This document shows, one piece after another, positions 35,573-43,152 of a stretch of 64,000 bases of DNA. A program made the position numbers and the translations under genes. Below the pieces are notes generated by a model that worked only from the letters and a program-made list of their open reading frames with translations, was not told the origin of the DNA and ran no database searches. The stretch comes from JAPOVO01 sp965218195 (GTDB lineage: Bacteria; Chloroflexota; UBA11872; VXNJ01), in assembly GCA_965218195.1 (NCBI GenBank), contig OZ244593.1, positions 1,302,001-1,366,000 on the forward strand. The letters are read 5' to 3'. Within the stretch, counting starts at the first letter, position 1, and the number at the start of each line of letters is the position of its first letter.

Positions 35573-36286
35573 TCAGGTCCGGGGAGCGTCGATCAGATCG
35601 TCGATCGACACCACGCACCTGTAGAGCCGGGCGGGCCGGTGCGGAACAGACTCTTGCTTTCTGCCAGACGGCGCCACCGTGCCGGCAGCCTCCACGCGGC
35701 GCCGGAAGTTTGCCGGATCGACTTTCTTGCCGAGCACGGACTCGTAAACGAGACGAAGCTCGGACAGCGTAAATTCGGGTTCGAGAAACCGGAAAGCCAG
35801 GTGCGCGTAGTCGACTTTGCTTCTGAGCCTTCGCACCGCGTAGTCGATTATCTCTTCGTTATCGAACGCCAGCGGGACCGGCAGATCGTTGATGCCGAAC
35901 CAATTGGCGGCGCTCGTGCCGGGACCAGGCTCTACCGCTCGTTCGGCCCACTTGACCAACGCGTAGTAGGTGACGGCGATCCTGTGCTCGCGCGGGTCGC
36001 GGTCGGGCAGGCCGAACGTATAGAGCTGTTCCAGAAAGTCGGGATGAAGACTGGTCTTGTCGTTGAGCTGCCAAAGCGCGGCCTCTGTAAGCGAGTTCCC
36101 CTCGTACACCCATCCCCCCGGCAGCGCCCACGTGCCGTCGTAAGGCGGCTTGGTCCGTCTGACTAGCAGCACGGCCATTTCCTGCATGGCGTCGTCGGTG
36201 GGCATCAAGGTGAATATGACCACGCTGACGCCAACTTTCGGGTGTAGCGGAGCCGTCGCGGACGGTGCGTTTGCAGTATTTGCCAA
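35573..36286 (-). CDS. nrtR: NrtR-type transcriptional regulator (NUDIX domain plus winged helix)
   Basis: The 237-residue product has an N-terminal NUDIX domain (VSVVIFTL, LLVRRTKPPYDGTWALPGGWV) in which the catalytic box is degraded: the REXXEE part reads WQLNDKTS. That is the hallmark of NrtR regulators, which bind ADP-ribose rather than cleave it. The C-terminal ~80 residues (FTLSELRLVYESVLGKKVDPANFRRRV) form the winged helix. NrtR represses NAD synthesis genes, and nadA follows on the same strand. The start is TTG at 36286. An active NUDIX hydrolase is the less likely alternative. Confidence 0.85.
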   Translation of the reverse strand: MANTANAPSATAPLHPKVGVSVVIFTLMPTDDAMQEMAVLLVRRTKPPYDGTWALPGGWVYEGNSLTEAALWQLNDKTSLHPDFLEQLYTFGLPDRDPREHRIAVTYYALVKWAERAVEPGPGTSAANWFGINDLPVPLAFDNEEIIDYAVRRLRSKVDYAHLAFRFLEPEFTLSELRLVYESVLGKKVDPANFRRRVEAAGTVAPSGRKQESVPHRPARLYRCVVSIDDLIDAPRT

Positions 36287-36439
36287 GGTTCGCCGGGCAG
36301 TGCTTTCGAGTTTGTCGATTCCGAGAATGGACCGAGGGGCGCTTCCGTATATTCCCGCCGTGAGTAATTCGCGTCAACGTTCGGGTTGAGCGACTTGGCG
36401 GAGATGACGGATCAGGCCAAGGATTCCGGGTTGCTGCGT

Positions 36440-36825
36440 GTGTGTGGATACTTCGCGGGAAGGGCATTGACGAGGGTGTTGCTTGGGGGTGTGGATTCCC
36501 GCTTTCGTGGGAATGACGAAAAAGGACTGGCGTGACGGAAAAAGAGGCGGATACGACGGAAAGAGCGGCGCTTACTCGTCATGCCCGACTTGATCGGGCA
36601 TCCAGGGGCTGGCGTGTGCGGGGAGAGGGCGGGTTTCAAACCCGCCCCCACCAATGATGGCCGGGGCGATTGGTGGGTTCCCGCATGCGCGGGAAATGAT
36701 AAACGCTGCGCCGTGAGCCGTTCGACTTCGCTAAGGACAGGCTCTGTCGAACCACGACCGCGCAATGAAGCCGATGCATTAATGCCCGGATCATGTAGGG
36801 GCGGTTCGCGAATCGCCCCTACGAT
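36440..36825. repeat. Repeat-packed intergenic region before rplU
   Basis: The 650-bp space 36287-36936 carries no gene I trust. It holds, in order: a ~90-bp unit with 'cgcgggaagggcattgac' and 'gtggattcccgctttcg' (about 36457-36530) shared with 63727-63800; a 'catgcccgacttgatcgggc' hairpin (about 36580); a 'gggcgggtttcaaacccgcc' hairpin (about 36627); a further 'gggttcccgcatgcgcggga' unit (about 36675); a 'ttcgacttcgctaaggacag' unit (36721); and a 28-bp palindrome (36795-36822) that recurs at 7562-7589. Minus-strand reading frames across it with SFPRKREST-like peptides are repeat translations. Confidence 0.75.
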
Positions 36826-36936
36826 TCGTACGTATCGAACCGGCGTTTGCCGTTGACTGGCGGCGGCGCGGGTTAATATAGTGGGTAGTTCACTTGCATT
36901 GACCCCATCCCTGTGTTTTATCGGAGTTGTCCCTGG

Positions 36937-37437
36937 ATGTTCGCTATCGTCCGAACCGGCGGCAAGCAATATAAGGTAGCGCCCGGCGACGTGTTCGAGG
37001 TCGAGCGGTTGAAAGCCGACACTTTGTCGAAGGTTGTGCTTGACGAGGTGCTGCTCGTCGACGACGGAAACGACTGTACTGTCGGCAACCCCACGATCGA
37101 GGGAGCCGGCGTTGAATGCACGGTCGTGAACGCGATTCGCGGACCGAAAATCAAAGTATTCAAATTCAAGGCCAAGAAGCGGTACCGGCGTATGCAGGGA
37201 CACAGGCAGGAACTTACCGTGCTGCGGGTCGATGACGTTCGAGCGGGTGGACCGCCGCCGGCTCCAAAGAAGGCAACGGCGGCTTCCAAAACAAAGGCTG
37301 GGGCCGCTCGCAAGACCAAAGCCGCGGCCAAGGCCGAATCGAAGTCCGCGGCCAAGGCAAAGGCGGCCCCGAGGTCCAGATCATCGTCGAAGTCGACGGC
37401 CGCGGCCAGGCCCGCTTCGCGTCGAAAGTCGAGCTAG
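36937..37437 (+). CDS. rplU: 50S ribosomal protein L21 with Ala/Lys-rich tail
   Basis: The start at ATG 36937 (MFAIVRTGGKQYKV) is the universal L21 start and has GGAG at 36922-36925. Residues 1-103 are the L21 body ending in the RNA-binding RYRRMQGHRQELTVLRV. Residues ~110-166 are a low-complexity tail of Ala, Lys, Ser and Arg (KKATAASKTKAGAARKTKAA and more), which ordinary L21 lacks. Such basic tails occur on ribosomal proteins in some high-GC phyla. rpmA follows 21 bp downstream in the standard rplU-rpmA operon. Confidence 0.96.
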   Translation: MFAIVRTGGKQYKVAPGDVFEVERLKADTLSKVVLDEVLLVDDGNDCTVGNPTIEGAGVECTVVNAIRGPKIKVFKFKAKKRYRRMQGHRQELTVLRVDDVRAGGPPPAPKKATAASKTKAGAARKTKAAAKAESKSAAKAKAAPRSRSSSKSTAAARPASRRKSS

Positions 37438-37458
37438 CCGAGGGCGAGGGCTGTACTA

Positions 37459-37713
37459 ATGGCAAAAAAGAAAAACGCGGCGGCGAGCAGAAACGGACGG
37501 GACAGTAACCCCAAGATGCTTGGCGTAAAGATCTACGGTGGGCAACTCGTAAAGTCGGGCAACATTATCGTCAGGCAGCGAGGCACTCGGGTGCATCCTG
37601 GAAATAACGTTGGAATGGGGCGGGACCACACGCTTTTCGCGCTTGCCGCCGGACGGGTGAAGTTCGAGGACGTGCGCGGCAACAAAAAGCGGGTCAGCGT
37701 CGTAGCCGAGTAG
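37459..37713 (+). CDS. rpmA: 50S ribosomal protein L27
   Basis: The 84-residue product has SRNGRDSNPKMLGVKIYGGQ, VRQRGTRVHPGNNVGMGRDHTLFAL and VRGNKKRVSV, all standard L27. The N-terminus reads MAKKKNAAASRNGRD instead of the usual MAHKKGGGSS, so the residues that reach toward the peptidyl transferase centre are altered but still basic. It is co-transcribed with rplU, and a tRNA gene follows 15 bp downstream. Confidence 0.97.
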   Translation: MAKKKNAAASRNGRDSNPKMLGVKIYGGQLVKSGNIIVRQRGTRVHPGNNVGMGRDHTLFALAAGRVKFEDVRGNKKRVSVVAE

Positions 37714-37728
37714 ACGCGTTCGCCCATT

Positions 37729-37804
37729 GGGGCGGTAGCTCAGCTGGAAGAGCGCTACATTCGCATTGTAGAGGTCAGGGGTTCGAGTCCCCTTCGCTCC
37801 ACCA
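37729..37804 (+). tRNA. tRNA-Ala (anticodon CGC), CCA encoded
   Basis: The 76-nt gene folds into a full cloverleaf: acceptor GGGGCGG/TCGCTCC, D stem GCTC/GAGC, anticodon stem CTACA/TGTAG with loop TTCGCAT (anticodon CGC), T stem AGGGG/CCCCT with loop TTCGAGT, then A73 and an encoded CCA. G3 pairs with T70, the alanine identity pair. It lies 15 bp after rpmA. A 15-bp copy of its 3' end recurs at 42172-42186. Confidence 0.97.
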
Positions 37805-37977
37805 CTTCCGATGCGTTGGCGGTGATTTTAGCTACGACCAACGGTGATGCGACGTTTCCAGGAATTGAAATGAACGTGCGGCGGTTTCACAGCTTGTCGG
37901 GATGAGTCGCTGAGTGGCTGGGAACGGATTACGGCAATTCCGCGGGAGGGCAACCAATCGAGACTGCCCGGTCCGGG

Positions 37978-38613
37978 CTATCTCTTCCGAATAACGTTCA
38001 ACCCGTCCCGCACGGTCAATAGCACGTTGTCCACACGCGGGTCGCTCATAACCCTCTTGTTAAGGGCGTCAATGGCCTTGTCGTCCTCGCTTTGGGGATC
38101 GAGCACCCGTCCCGACCAGAGCACGTTGTCGACCACTACTATCCCTTTGGGCGCCAGCAGCTCCATGCACCGCTCGTAGTAGCTGGGGTAGTTGACCTTG
38201 TCGGCGTCGATGAAGACCAGGTCATAGGGGCCCATCAACTCTTTTAGGGTTTCCATCGCCGGGCCGATTCGCACGTTTATCTTTTTGCCGTGAGGGGTCT
38301 TGCTGAAGAACGGGCGAGCCCTCTCCTCGGCTTTGGGGTCTATATCGCACGAGGTCACGGTTCCGTCTTCGGGAAGGGCGTGGGCCATCATCAGGGCGCT
38401 GAAGCCGGTGAACATCCCCAGTTCCAGGACGTTCCTGGCCCCCAAGGCGAAGATAAGCGTTTGGAGCAGGCCGCCCACCAGCTTGTCCGAGATCATCCCG
38501 GCGCCCCGAACGTTTGCATACGTATGGTCCTTGAGCTCCTCCAGTACGGGCGGGAGCGGGCTGGTGTGATCGTCGGCGTACTGATCTATCTTCTCGGGGA
38601 CTATCTCGTGCAT
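37978..38613 (-). CDS. SAM-dependent O-methyltransferase (CCoAOMT-like)
   Basis: I place the start at ATG 38613 (MHEIVPEKIDQY), with GGAAG just upstream, giving 211 residues; an in-frame start 15 codons earlier is less likely. Motifs are VLELGMFTGFSALMMA for SAM binding, VTSCDIDPKAEERARPFF, DLVFIDADKVNYPSYYE with the metal-binding aspartates, and GIVVVDNVLWSGRV. This is the cation-dependent catechol/caffeoyl-CoA O-methyltransferase family. The natural substrate is unknown. The 37805-37977 gap between the tRNA and this gene shows nothing recognised. Confidence 0.9.
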   Translation of the reverse strand: MHEIVPEKIDQYADDHTSPLPPVLEELKDHTYANVRGAGMISDKLVGGLLQTLIFALGARNVLELGMFTGFSALMMAHALPEDGTVTSCDIDPKAEERARPFFSKTPHGKKINVRIGPAMETLKELMGPYDLVFIDADKVNYPSYYERCMELLAPKGIVVVDNVLWSGRVLDPQSEDDKAIDALNKRVMSDPRVDNVLLTVRDGLNVIRKR

Positions 38614-38873
38614 TGTGACTTCCGTCGGTGTGAGGGATTTGGTCCAGCGTACTATCAAAGCAGCACTGAGTCTGGTGAATCACCTCGTAGCATTGAAGTG
38701 CGAAACATGGTCGCACCGATGAACATGCTTTGCCAGTTGGCCCTAAATCGACGGAATCCAAAGGCATGGGGGCGGACCGAGAGTGGGTCTAGATACATTG
38801 TTCCACTGCCAGCCAAGCCGCATCTTCATGGAGAATCGAAAGACCCTGGCGTTATTGCGCCTCACAACGCAAC

Positions 38874-39407
38874 GTGTCCTCAGATCCCGCCGAAGCGCGT
38901 CTTAATAGAAGCTCTGGACCTCTACGCGTCGTGACCTTGAGAATCGTCGAGAAGGTCGTGGCATATGTCACGAAAGACCAGCGCCTGCTCGTGTTCCGGC
39001 ACGTGGATTTAGATGCTGGAATACAGGTTCCGGCCGGTACGTTGGAGCCGGGCGAGTCTCCTGATGACGGGGTTCTCAGGGAGGCCCAGGAGGAAACGGG
39101 CCTCGACGGCTTGGCGGTCCGCCGGTTCCTGGGCACGCGTGACTATGACATGTCGTCCCACGGACTTGCCGAGCTACACCGGCGTTACTACTTTCACCTT
39201 GAATGCAGAGGCGACACACCTTCGATTTGGCGTCACTTCGAGTCGCATCCGAGCGGATGCCCGTCCAAACGGATCGAGTTCGAGCTGTATTGGGTCAGGC
39301 TGCCGGACCAGGTACCCGAGCTGGCGGGGTCTCAGGGGGACTTCCTGGGGGAGTTGGACAGGACGGCGCTGCAACGGGATCGGGAGTTCGTAGTACGGTC
39401 TCCGTAG
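38874..39407 (+). CDS. NUDIX hydrolase
   Basis: The 177-residue product starts at GTG 38874, with a GTG at 38931 as an alternative. The NUDIX box is complete: GTLEPGESPDDGVLREAQEETG, quoted in parts as GTLEPGE and REAQEETG, fitting GX5EX7REUXEEXGU. NUDIX enzymes cleave nucleoside diphosphates linked to another group; the substrate is not evident. The frame of the following permease remnant continues directly after the stop codon at 39405-39407. It is one of five NUDIX-related sequences in this window. Confidence 0.85.
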   Translation: MSSDPAEARLNRSSGPLRVVTLRIVEKVVAYVTKDQRLLVFRHVDLDAGIQVPAGTLEPGESPDDGVLREAQEETGLDGLAVRRFLGTRDYDMSSHGLAELHRRYYFHLECRGDTPSIWRHFESHPSGCPSKRIEFELYWVRLPDQVPELAGSQGDFLGELDRTALQRDREFVVRSP

Positions 39408-39431
39408 GCCGTCGCGGGATCGGGTCTGGGA

Positions 39432-40381
39432 GGCGATTTTATAGCTACAGCAGCCGCCCGGAATCCGCGCTACGAGGCGCACGAGAACCCGCCGATCCTG
39501 TCCTCGCTGGGTTACGGGTTCCAGTTCAGCCTTCTGGCTTCCGCCACGCTGCTGGTGACGCCAGTGATAGTGGCCAAAGCGTCGGGAAGGGGCGACTCTT
39601 ACCTGACGTGGATGGTCTTTGCCTCGCTGATCGTGGTCGGAATTTCGACGCTGCTGCAAGTGCGGCGGCTGGGACCGGTCGGAGCCGGAGCGGTTCTTCC
39701 GATGTTCACAGCGGCCTTTTCCATACCGTTCTGCATTACGGCGGTGGTGGACGGCGGTCCGGCGACCCTGGCGACCCTGGTGCTTGTTTCAGGAGTCATC
39801 CAGATGGTCATTTCGAGGTGGCTGTTCCTGCTGAGGCGGCTGGTCACGCCGACGGTGGGCGGAACGGTGATGATGATCCTTTCGATTACCCTGGCCTCGG
39901 TTGTTTTCGGTCTGCTGGACGACGCCTCGGAGGCCGAGCCGGTGGCGGCGCCCGTGACCGCGCTGGCCACGCTGATCGTGGTCGCCGTACTGACCTTTCG
40001 CGGAACGCCGATACTCCGTCTGTGGGCGCCGATGATCGGCATAGTCCCAGGCTGCGCGGTCGCCGAAGAGACCCCCTGCTGACGCTGGCCCTGCTGAACC
40101 TGGAACTGGAAGACGACGAAGACGAAGACGAGCAGGACGAACGGCAGCTGGTCGTCCTGGCGTCGAGCGAAGGCCCGATGGGGGACCTGGAGTTCATCGG
40201 CGGAGTCGACGAAGAGAACCTGGAGGACCGAATCCGGCAGCTACAGCAATACGACTCGGAGACTCCGATAGAGCAAGAGCTTTCGCTGCGGCTGCTGCGG
40301 GGCTTCGCCTCATCCGTGCAGCACCAGCAGTATCAGGATACCGACGTTATTACGGTACGGGTCAGCCATCCCGTTTCATAG
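39432..40381 (+). pseudogene. NCS2-family permease with ATPase-like tail, internally deleted
   Basis: The first frame (to TGA 40080-40082) reads NPPILSSLGYGFQFSLLASA, LVTPVIVAKAS and several membrane segments ending MIGIVPGCAVAE, the first half of a xanthine/uracil permease. The second frame from about 40066 to 40381 reads LLTLALLNLELEDDEDEDEQ, GGVDEENLEDRIRQLQQYDSE and SLRLLRGFASSVQHQQYQDTD, resembling the histidine-kinase-like ATPase tail seen on some Chloroflexi permeases of this type. The second half of the permease and the start of the tail are missing. A GGAGG lies at 39429-39433, but no normal start codon follows it in frame. The gene is almost certainly dead. Confidence 0.75.
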
Positions 40382-40384
40382 CAG

Positions 40385-40567
40385 GTGACGGTCCCGAACC
40401 ACGCCGCGCTCGACGGCGAGGAGGTTCCCTGGCGCGACGACCGGAGCCAGGACGTCGTTCCGTCGTGGCATCCGCCGGGGCTTCCGGCTCCGGACGGCAA
40501 ACCCCGCGGCTCGGCCGGGATCTGCTTCACTCCCGAACGGAACGTCGTCCTGGTGACTGGCCGGTAG
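40385..40567 (+). pseudogene. Truncated N-terminal copy of the NUDIX gene at 41548-42102
   Basis: From GTG 40385 the 60 codons read MTVPNHAALDGEEVPWRDDR, then SWHPPGLPAPDGKPRGSAGI and VVLVTGR before a stop. The intact gene downstream reads MTDPNHIARDGEEVHWRDDR, SWHPPGPPVPDGRPHGSAAI and VVLVTRPG. The copy is cut just before the NUDIX box and cannot be active. 40568-40775 holds nothing recognised. Confidence 0.85.
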
Positions 40568-40775
40568 TACGAAGCACGCGACGGCAACTCTCGGCAGGTT
40601 CCGGTTGCTATGGGGTGGCGAGTAGTGGGGTATGGTCATTACAAAGTTCACCTCGACCCAAAAGCAACCGGAACCGAGAACGCTTTTAGTGGCGCCGGTT
40701 GAAGTCTGCCGGCTGCGAAGAACCTCGCGGACGGCAGCTGCGAGACGCTATCGAACAATATGGGAGGAGCAGAAT

Positions 40776-41147
40776 ATGGAACTCGGGGCCTTTTCGATTA
40801 GCCTGGCCGTACAGGACATTGAAGCTTCAAGGGTTTTCTACGAGAAGTTCGGGTTTGAGGTTGTCGGAGGCGATCCTTCACAGAACTGGCTGATCCTCAG
40901 AAACGGCGATCACACCATTGGTCTCTTCCAGGGGATGTTCGAGAAGAACATATTGACCTTCAATCCGGGTTGGGATGGCGAAGCTCAGACGCTTGATACC
41001 TTTGCAGACGTGCGCGAGCTGCAGCGGCGGCTCAAGGCGAAAGGCGTACGCCTGGTTAGCGAAGCAGATGAGAACAGCACAGGGCCGGCCAGCTTTACGG
41101 CTTTGGACCCGGACGGCAATCCGATCCTGGTGGATCAACATGTCTGA
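40776..41147 (+). CDS. VOC (glyoxalase/bleomycin resistance) family protein
   Basis: The ATG at 40776 follows a strong GGAGG at 40763-40767, giving 123 residues. The sequence shows the paired beta-alpha-beta-beta-beta units of the vicinal oxygen chelate fold: FSISLAVQDIEASRVFYEKF, FEVVGGDPSQNW, then ADVRELQRRLKAKGV and FTALDPDGNPILVDQHV. Family members bind a metal and act as glyoxalases, dioxygenases or drug-binding proteins. The role here cannot be chosen. It lies between the truncated and the intact NUDIX copies. Confidence 0.88.
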   Translation: MELGAFSISLAVQDIEASRVFYEKFGFEVVGGDPSQNWLILRNGDHTIGLFQGMFEKNILTFNPGWDGEAQTLDTFADVRELQRRLKAKGVRLVSEADENSTGPASFTALDPDGNPILVDQHV

Positions 41148-41547
41148 TAACGGGGCCATAGTCCGTCCGTCGACCCAATCCAGGCGCCGACCGTAGCTCC
41201 CACGATTCTGAACGGCCCTTGCCTCTGCTCAAAATGACTCCATATCTCCCCGGAACCTCACAGTCGATATAGTCGACGGCAGGGTTGCCCCGAGCTGGGA
41301 GGCCCCGGCCCATAGGATGTCGGGATGCACCCTCCCACAGGTTCGCTTCTGTACAGATATACCCGATCCAGCAGCCTGCCCCGCCCAAAGGTTCTGGTAC
41401 GGATTCTGGTCGAACGAGCTCAGGTATCTCGGGAGCGGGGGGATATACGTCTACCGGGGCAGGGTCAGCGCTGGCGGGCGGCGGCGTGCGGCCGCGGGAC
41501 GCTAGCGACGCCGTTCGCGGGGCTTTTTGGATGGAGACGTGCAGCAG
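41148..41547. other. 400-bp stretch without a convincing gene
   Basis: Several frames are open on both strands, including one on the minus strand from 41670 to 41095, but none shows a family motif, a ribosome site or consistent codon use. The last ~80 bp are GC-rich (about 41465-41520). I see no hairpin or repeat that stands out. Confidence 0.4.
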
Positions 41548-42102
41548 ATGACTGATCCAAATCACATAGCGCGTGACGGGGAAGAGGTCCACTGGCGCGA
41601 CGACCGGGGCCGGGACATCGTTTCGTCGTGGCATCCGCCGGGGCCTCCCGTTCCCGACGGCAGACCTCACGGCTCGGCGGCGATCTGCTTCACTGCTGAA
41701 CGGAAGGTCGTCCTAGTGACGAGGCCGGGTGTTTCGTGGGAATTCCCCGGCGGTAGGCCTGTGGGGGACGAGGATTGGCGGGCGACCCTGGAAAGGGAGG
41801 TGCTGGAGGAGGCCTGCGCGTCGGTCGAGGAGGCGACGCTGCTCGGCTTCGTGAAGATGGTATGCGTCAGAGGCCCGTCCGAGGGCGTGGCGCTCGTCAG
41901 GTCGCTTTGGCGCGCAAGGGTCTCGCTAAACCCCTGGGAGCCGCGGCACGAGACGACCGGCAGGATGGTTGTGCCACCGGACGAGGCGCTGGAAAGAGCG
42001 GAGCTTGGCCGCAAGCTTCGACCCATCAACCTTAGGTGGTTACACGAGGCTCTGGCCGCCGAAAGGGCCGCTCCGGGAGCGTCTCCGGATCGAACGCGCT
42101 AA
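41548..42102 (+). CDS. NUDIX hydrolase
   Basis: The start at ATG 41548 (MTDPNHIARDGEEVHW) is set by comparison with the truncated copy at 40385; the product is 184 residues. The NUDIX box reads GRPVGDEDWRATLEREVLEEA, preceded by WEFPGG, and keeps the catalytic REVLEE part. Substrate unknown. The C-terminus (ERAELGRKLRPINLRWLHEAL) is helical. Its 5' part is duplicated about 1.2 kb upstream, with a VOC gene between the two copies. Confidence 0.85.
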   Translation: MTDPNHIARDGEEVHWRDDRGRDIVSSWHPPGPPVPDGRPHGSAAICFTAERKVVLVTRPGVSWEFPGGRPVGDEDWRATLEREVLEEACASVEEATLLGFVKMVCVRGPSEGVALVRSLWRARVSLNPWEPRHETTGRMVVPPDEALERAELGRKLRPINLRWLHEALAAERAAPGASPDRTR

Positions 42103-42171
42103 CGAGCGGATACGCGCGGAGAGATGTTATGACGGGTAATACCGTGACCTTGGACTGCTCCTTCTTAGTGC

Positions 42172-42186
42172 AGTCCCCTTCGCTCC
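42172..42186 (+). repeat. 15-bp copy of the tRNA-Ala 3' end (possible att remnant)
   Basis: AGTCCCCTTCGCTCC at 42172-42186 is the same as bases 37786-37800 of tRNA-Ala, and the next bases (GCC against ACCA) nearly continue it. The orientation is the same. Such 3'-end duplications mark integrated elements, and the 4.4 kb between could be one, but no integrase is visible. Confidence 0.4.
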
Positions 42187-42316
42187 GCCGCGCCATACAA
42201 AATCAAGAACCTTCGCGCCGGGGCTCAGCCTGGTCGTCACGTCCATGGACTCCCCGGAACTGGAACGATTGATTGGATGCCGACGAGGCTGTTGTGGAGC
42301 TTGGGGAGGGGGGCTT

Positions 42317-42565
42317 TCAGGGAGCGAAGCGGTAGACGACGGGCAACTCGGCGATGTCGGTGACGCTGGAGTCGGTGTGGTGCGAAATGTGAACTCGGCC
42401 CGTGCCGCAGTCGCCGAACTCGCTACACGAGATTACCCCGATGATGCCCTTAAAGCTGGTGGCGACGGAGCATGACGTGCCAATGACAGCCGACGCGCCC
42501 CTCGCGCCGCCTCGCAATTTGGCCTGTTTGCGAGGCTTTTTCAACATACAAATGACACAGACCAC
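42317..42565 (-). other. Possible orphan coding fragment
   Basis: On the minus strand the frame ending at 42317 encodes a stretch with strongly G/C-biased third positions, like real genes here: AVIGTSCSVATSFKGIIGV, ISCSEFGDCGTGR and SVTDIAELPVVYRFAP. The upstream end runs into a hairpin and a dispersed repeat, so this may be the C-terminal remnant of an unknown secreted or cysteine-rich protein. I recognise no family. The flanks (42187-42316 and 42601-42870) show nothing else. Confidence 0.35.
42509..42541 (+). terminator. Terminator-like hairpin
   Basis: A perfect 9-bp stem (GCCTCGCAA at 42509-42517 with TTGCGAGGC at 42528-42536) and a 10-nt loop is followed by five Ts, the form of an intrinsic terminator on the + strand. 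No clear + strand gene precedes it closely, so what it ends is uncertain. Confidence 0.45.
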
Positions 42566-42600
42566 TGGATTCCCGCTCCCCGCTTTCGCGGGGACCTACT
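42557..42600. repeat. Dispersed 'ggattcccgc' repeat
   Basis: The stretch with 'accactggattcccgctccc' and then 'cgctttcgcgggga' is a copy of the palindromic repeat found at about 1551, 7510, 36490 and 63768. Confidence 0.6.
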
Positions 42601-42873
42601 CCGCAGGAGGCACGAAACTGGCTTCCGGTTGCCATTAAAGTTTTCAGGCTACGAATCTGTTCGAAATGACCTGAAATGTTAATACAACCCGGTTTGGTCT
42701 GATCATCATTGCCCCAGTCCAATAAATTGCACAAATCAAGGACTTTCGTGACGAGGTTCGGGTTGGCGCGGTAGACAGGGCTGATCTTGCACCGTCAGGG
42801 CGAGGGTCAAGCATCCCGAAGCATCCGCCTGACAGTCTCCAGAATCATCGGTTTTGAACGCCAGCCGATATAC

Positions 42874-42902
42874 ACGTATACTAACGACGATCTACGTATA
42901 CT
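42874..42902 (+). promoter_or_regulatory. Direct-repeat operator/promoter of the first toxin-antitoxin pair
   Basis: ACGTATACT occurs at 42874-42882 and again at 42894-42902, exactly 20 bp apart (two helical turns). Each copy contains the palindrome GTATAC and a -10-like TATACT. The second copy ends 25 bp before the antitoxin start. The arrangement suits autoregulation by an antitoxin dimer pair. Confidence 0.55.
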
Positions 42903-42927
42903 TATCTTAGAGGTACGACGAGCAACG

Positions 42928-43152
42928 ATGAAGAAGAAACTTACGATCACCGTGGACGCCGAGCTACTACCGATGGCCAAGCGGTATGCCCGCTCCCGCG
43001 GAGTGTCGCTTTCGTCGCTGATTGAGCAGTCTCTCAGGGAGGTGACGGGTGAGCATAAGCCGTCCTTCGCCTCGCGGTGGCGGGGTCAATTTCGGGCGGC
43101 GGAGCGTGACGACCCGCGTTATGACGCACTGGCCAAGAAGTATCTCCAATGA
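42928..43152 (+). CDS. Antitoxin of a PIN-domain toxin-antitoxin pair
   Basis: The ATG at 42928 gives 74 residues: MKKKLTITVDAELLPMAKRY then SRGVSLSSLIEQSLREVTG. This is a ribbon-helix-helix-like antitoxin (beta strand LTITVD, two helices), of the DUF6364/VapB-like type. The C-terminal tail (RAAERDDPRYDALAKKYLQ) would wrap the toxin. It overlaps the toxin start as ATGA, giving coupled translation. Direct repeats just upstream are probable operators. Confidence 0.85.
   Translation: MKKKLTITVDAELLPMAKRYARSRGVSLSSLIEQSLREVTGEHKPSFASRWRGQFRAAERDDPRYDALAKKYLQ

Noticed and set aside
36412..37203. A 263-codon open frame on the minus strand before and across rplU
   Set aside because: It runs antisense through rplU, and its other half translates palindromic repeats (SFPRKREST-type peptides).
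39203..40381. A 392-codon open frame on the + strand
   Set aside because: Only its last ~100 codons carry protein-like sequence (the ATPase-like tail). The earlier part lies out of frame across the NUDIX and permease genes and is a composite, not one gene.
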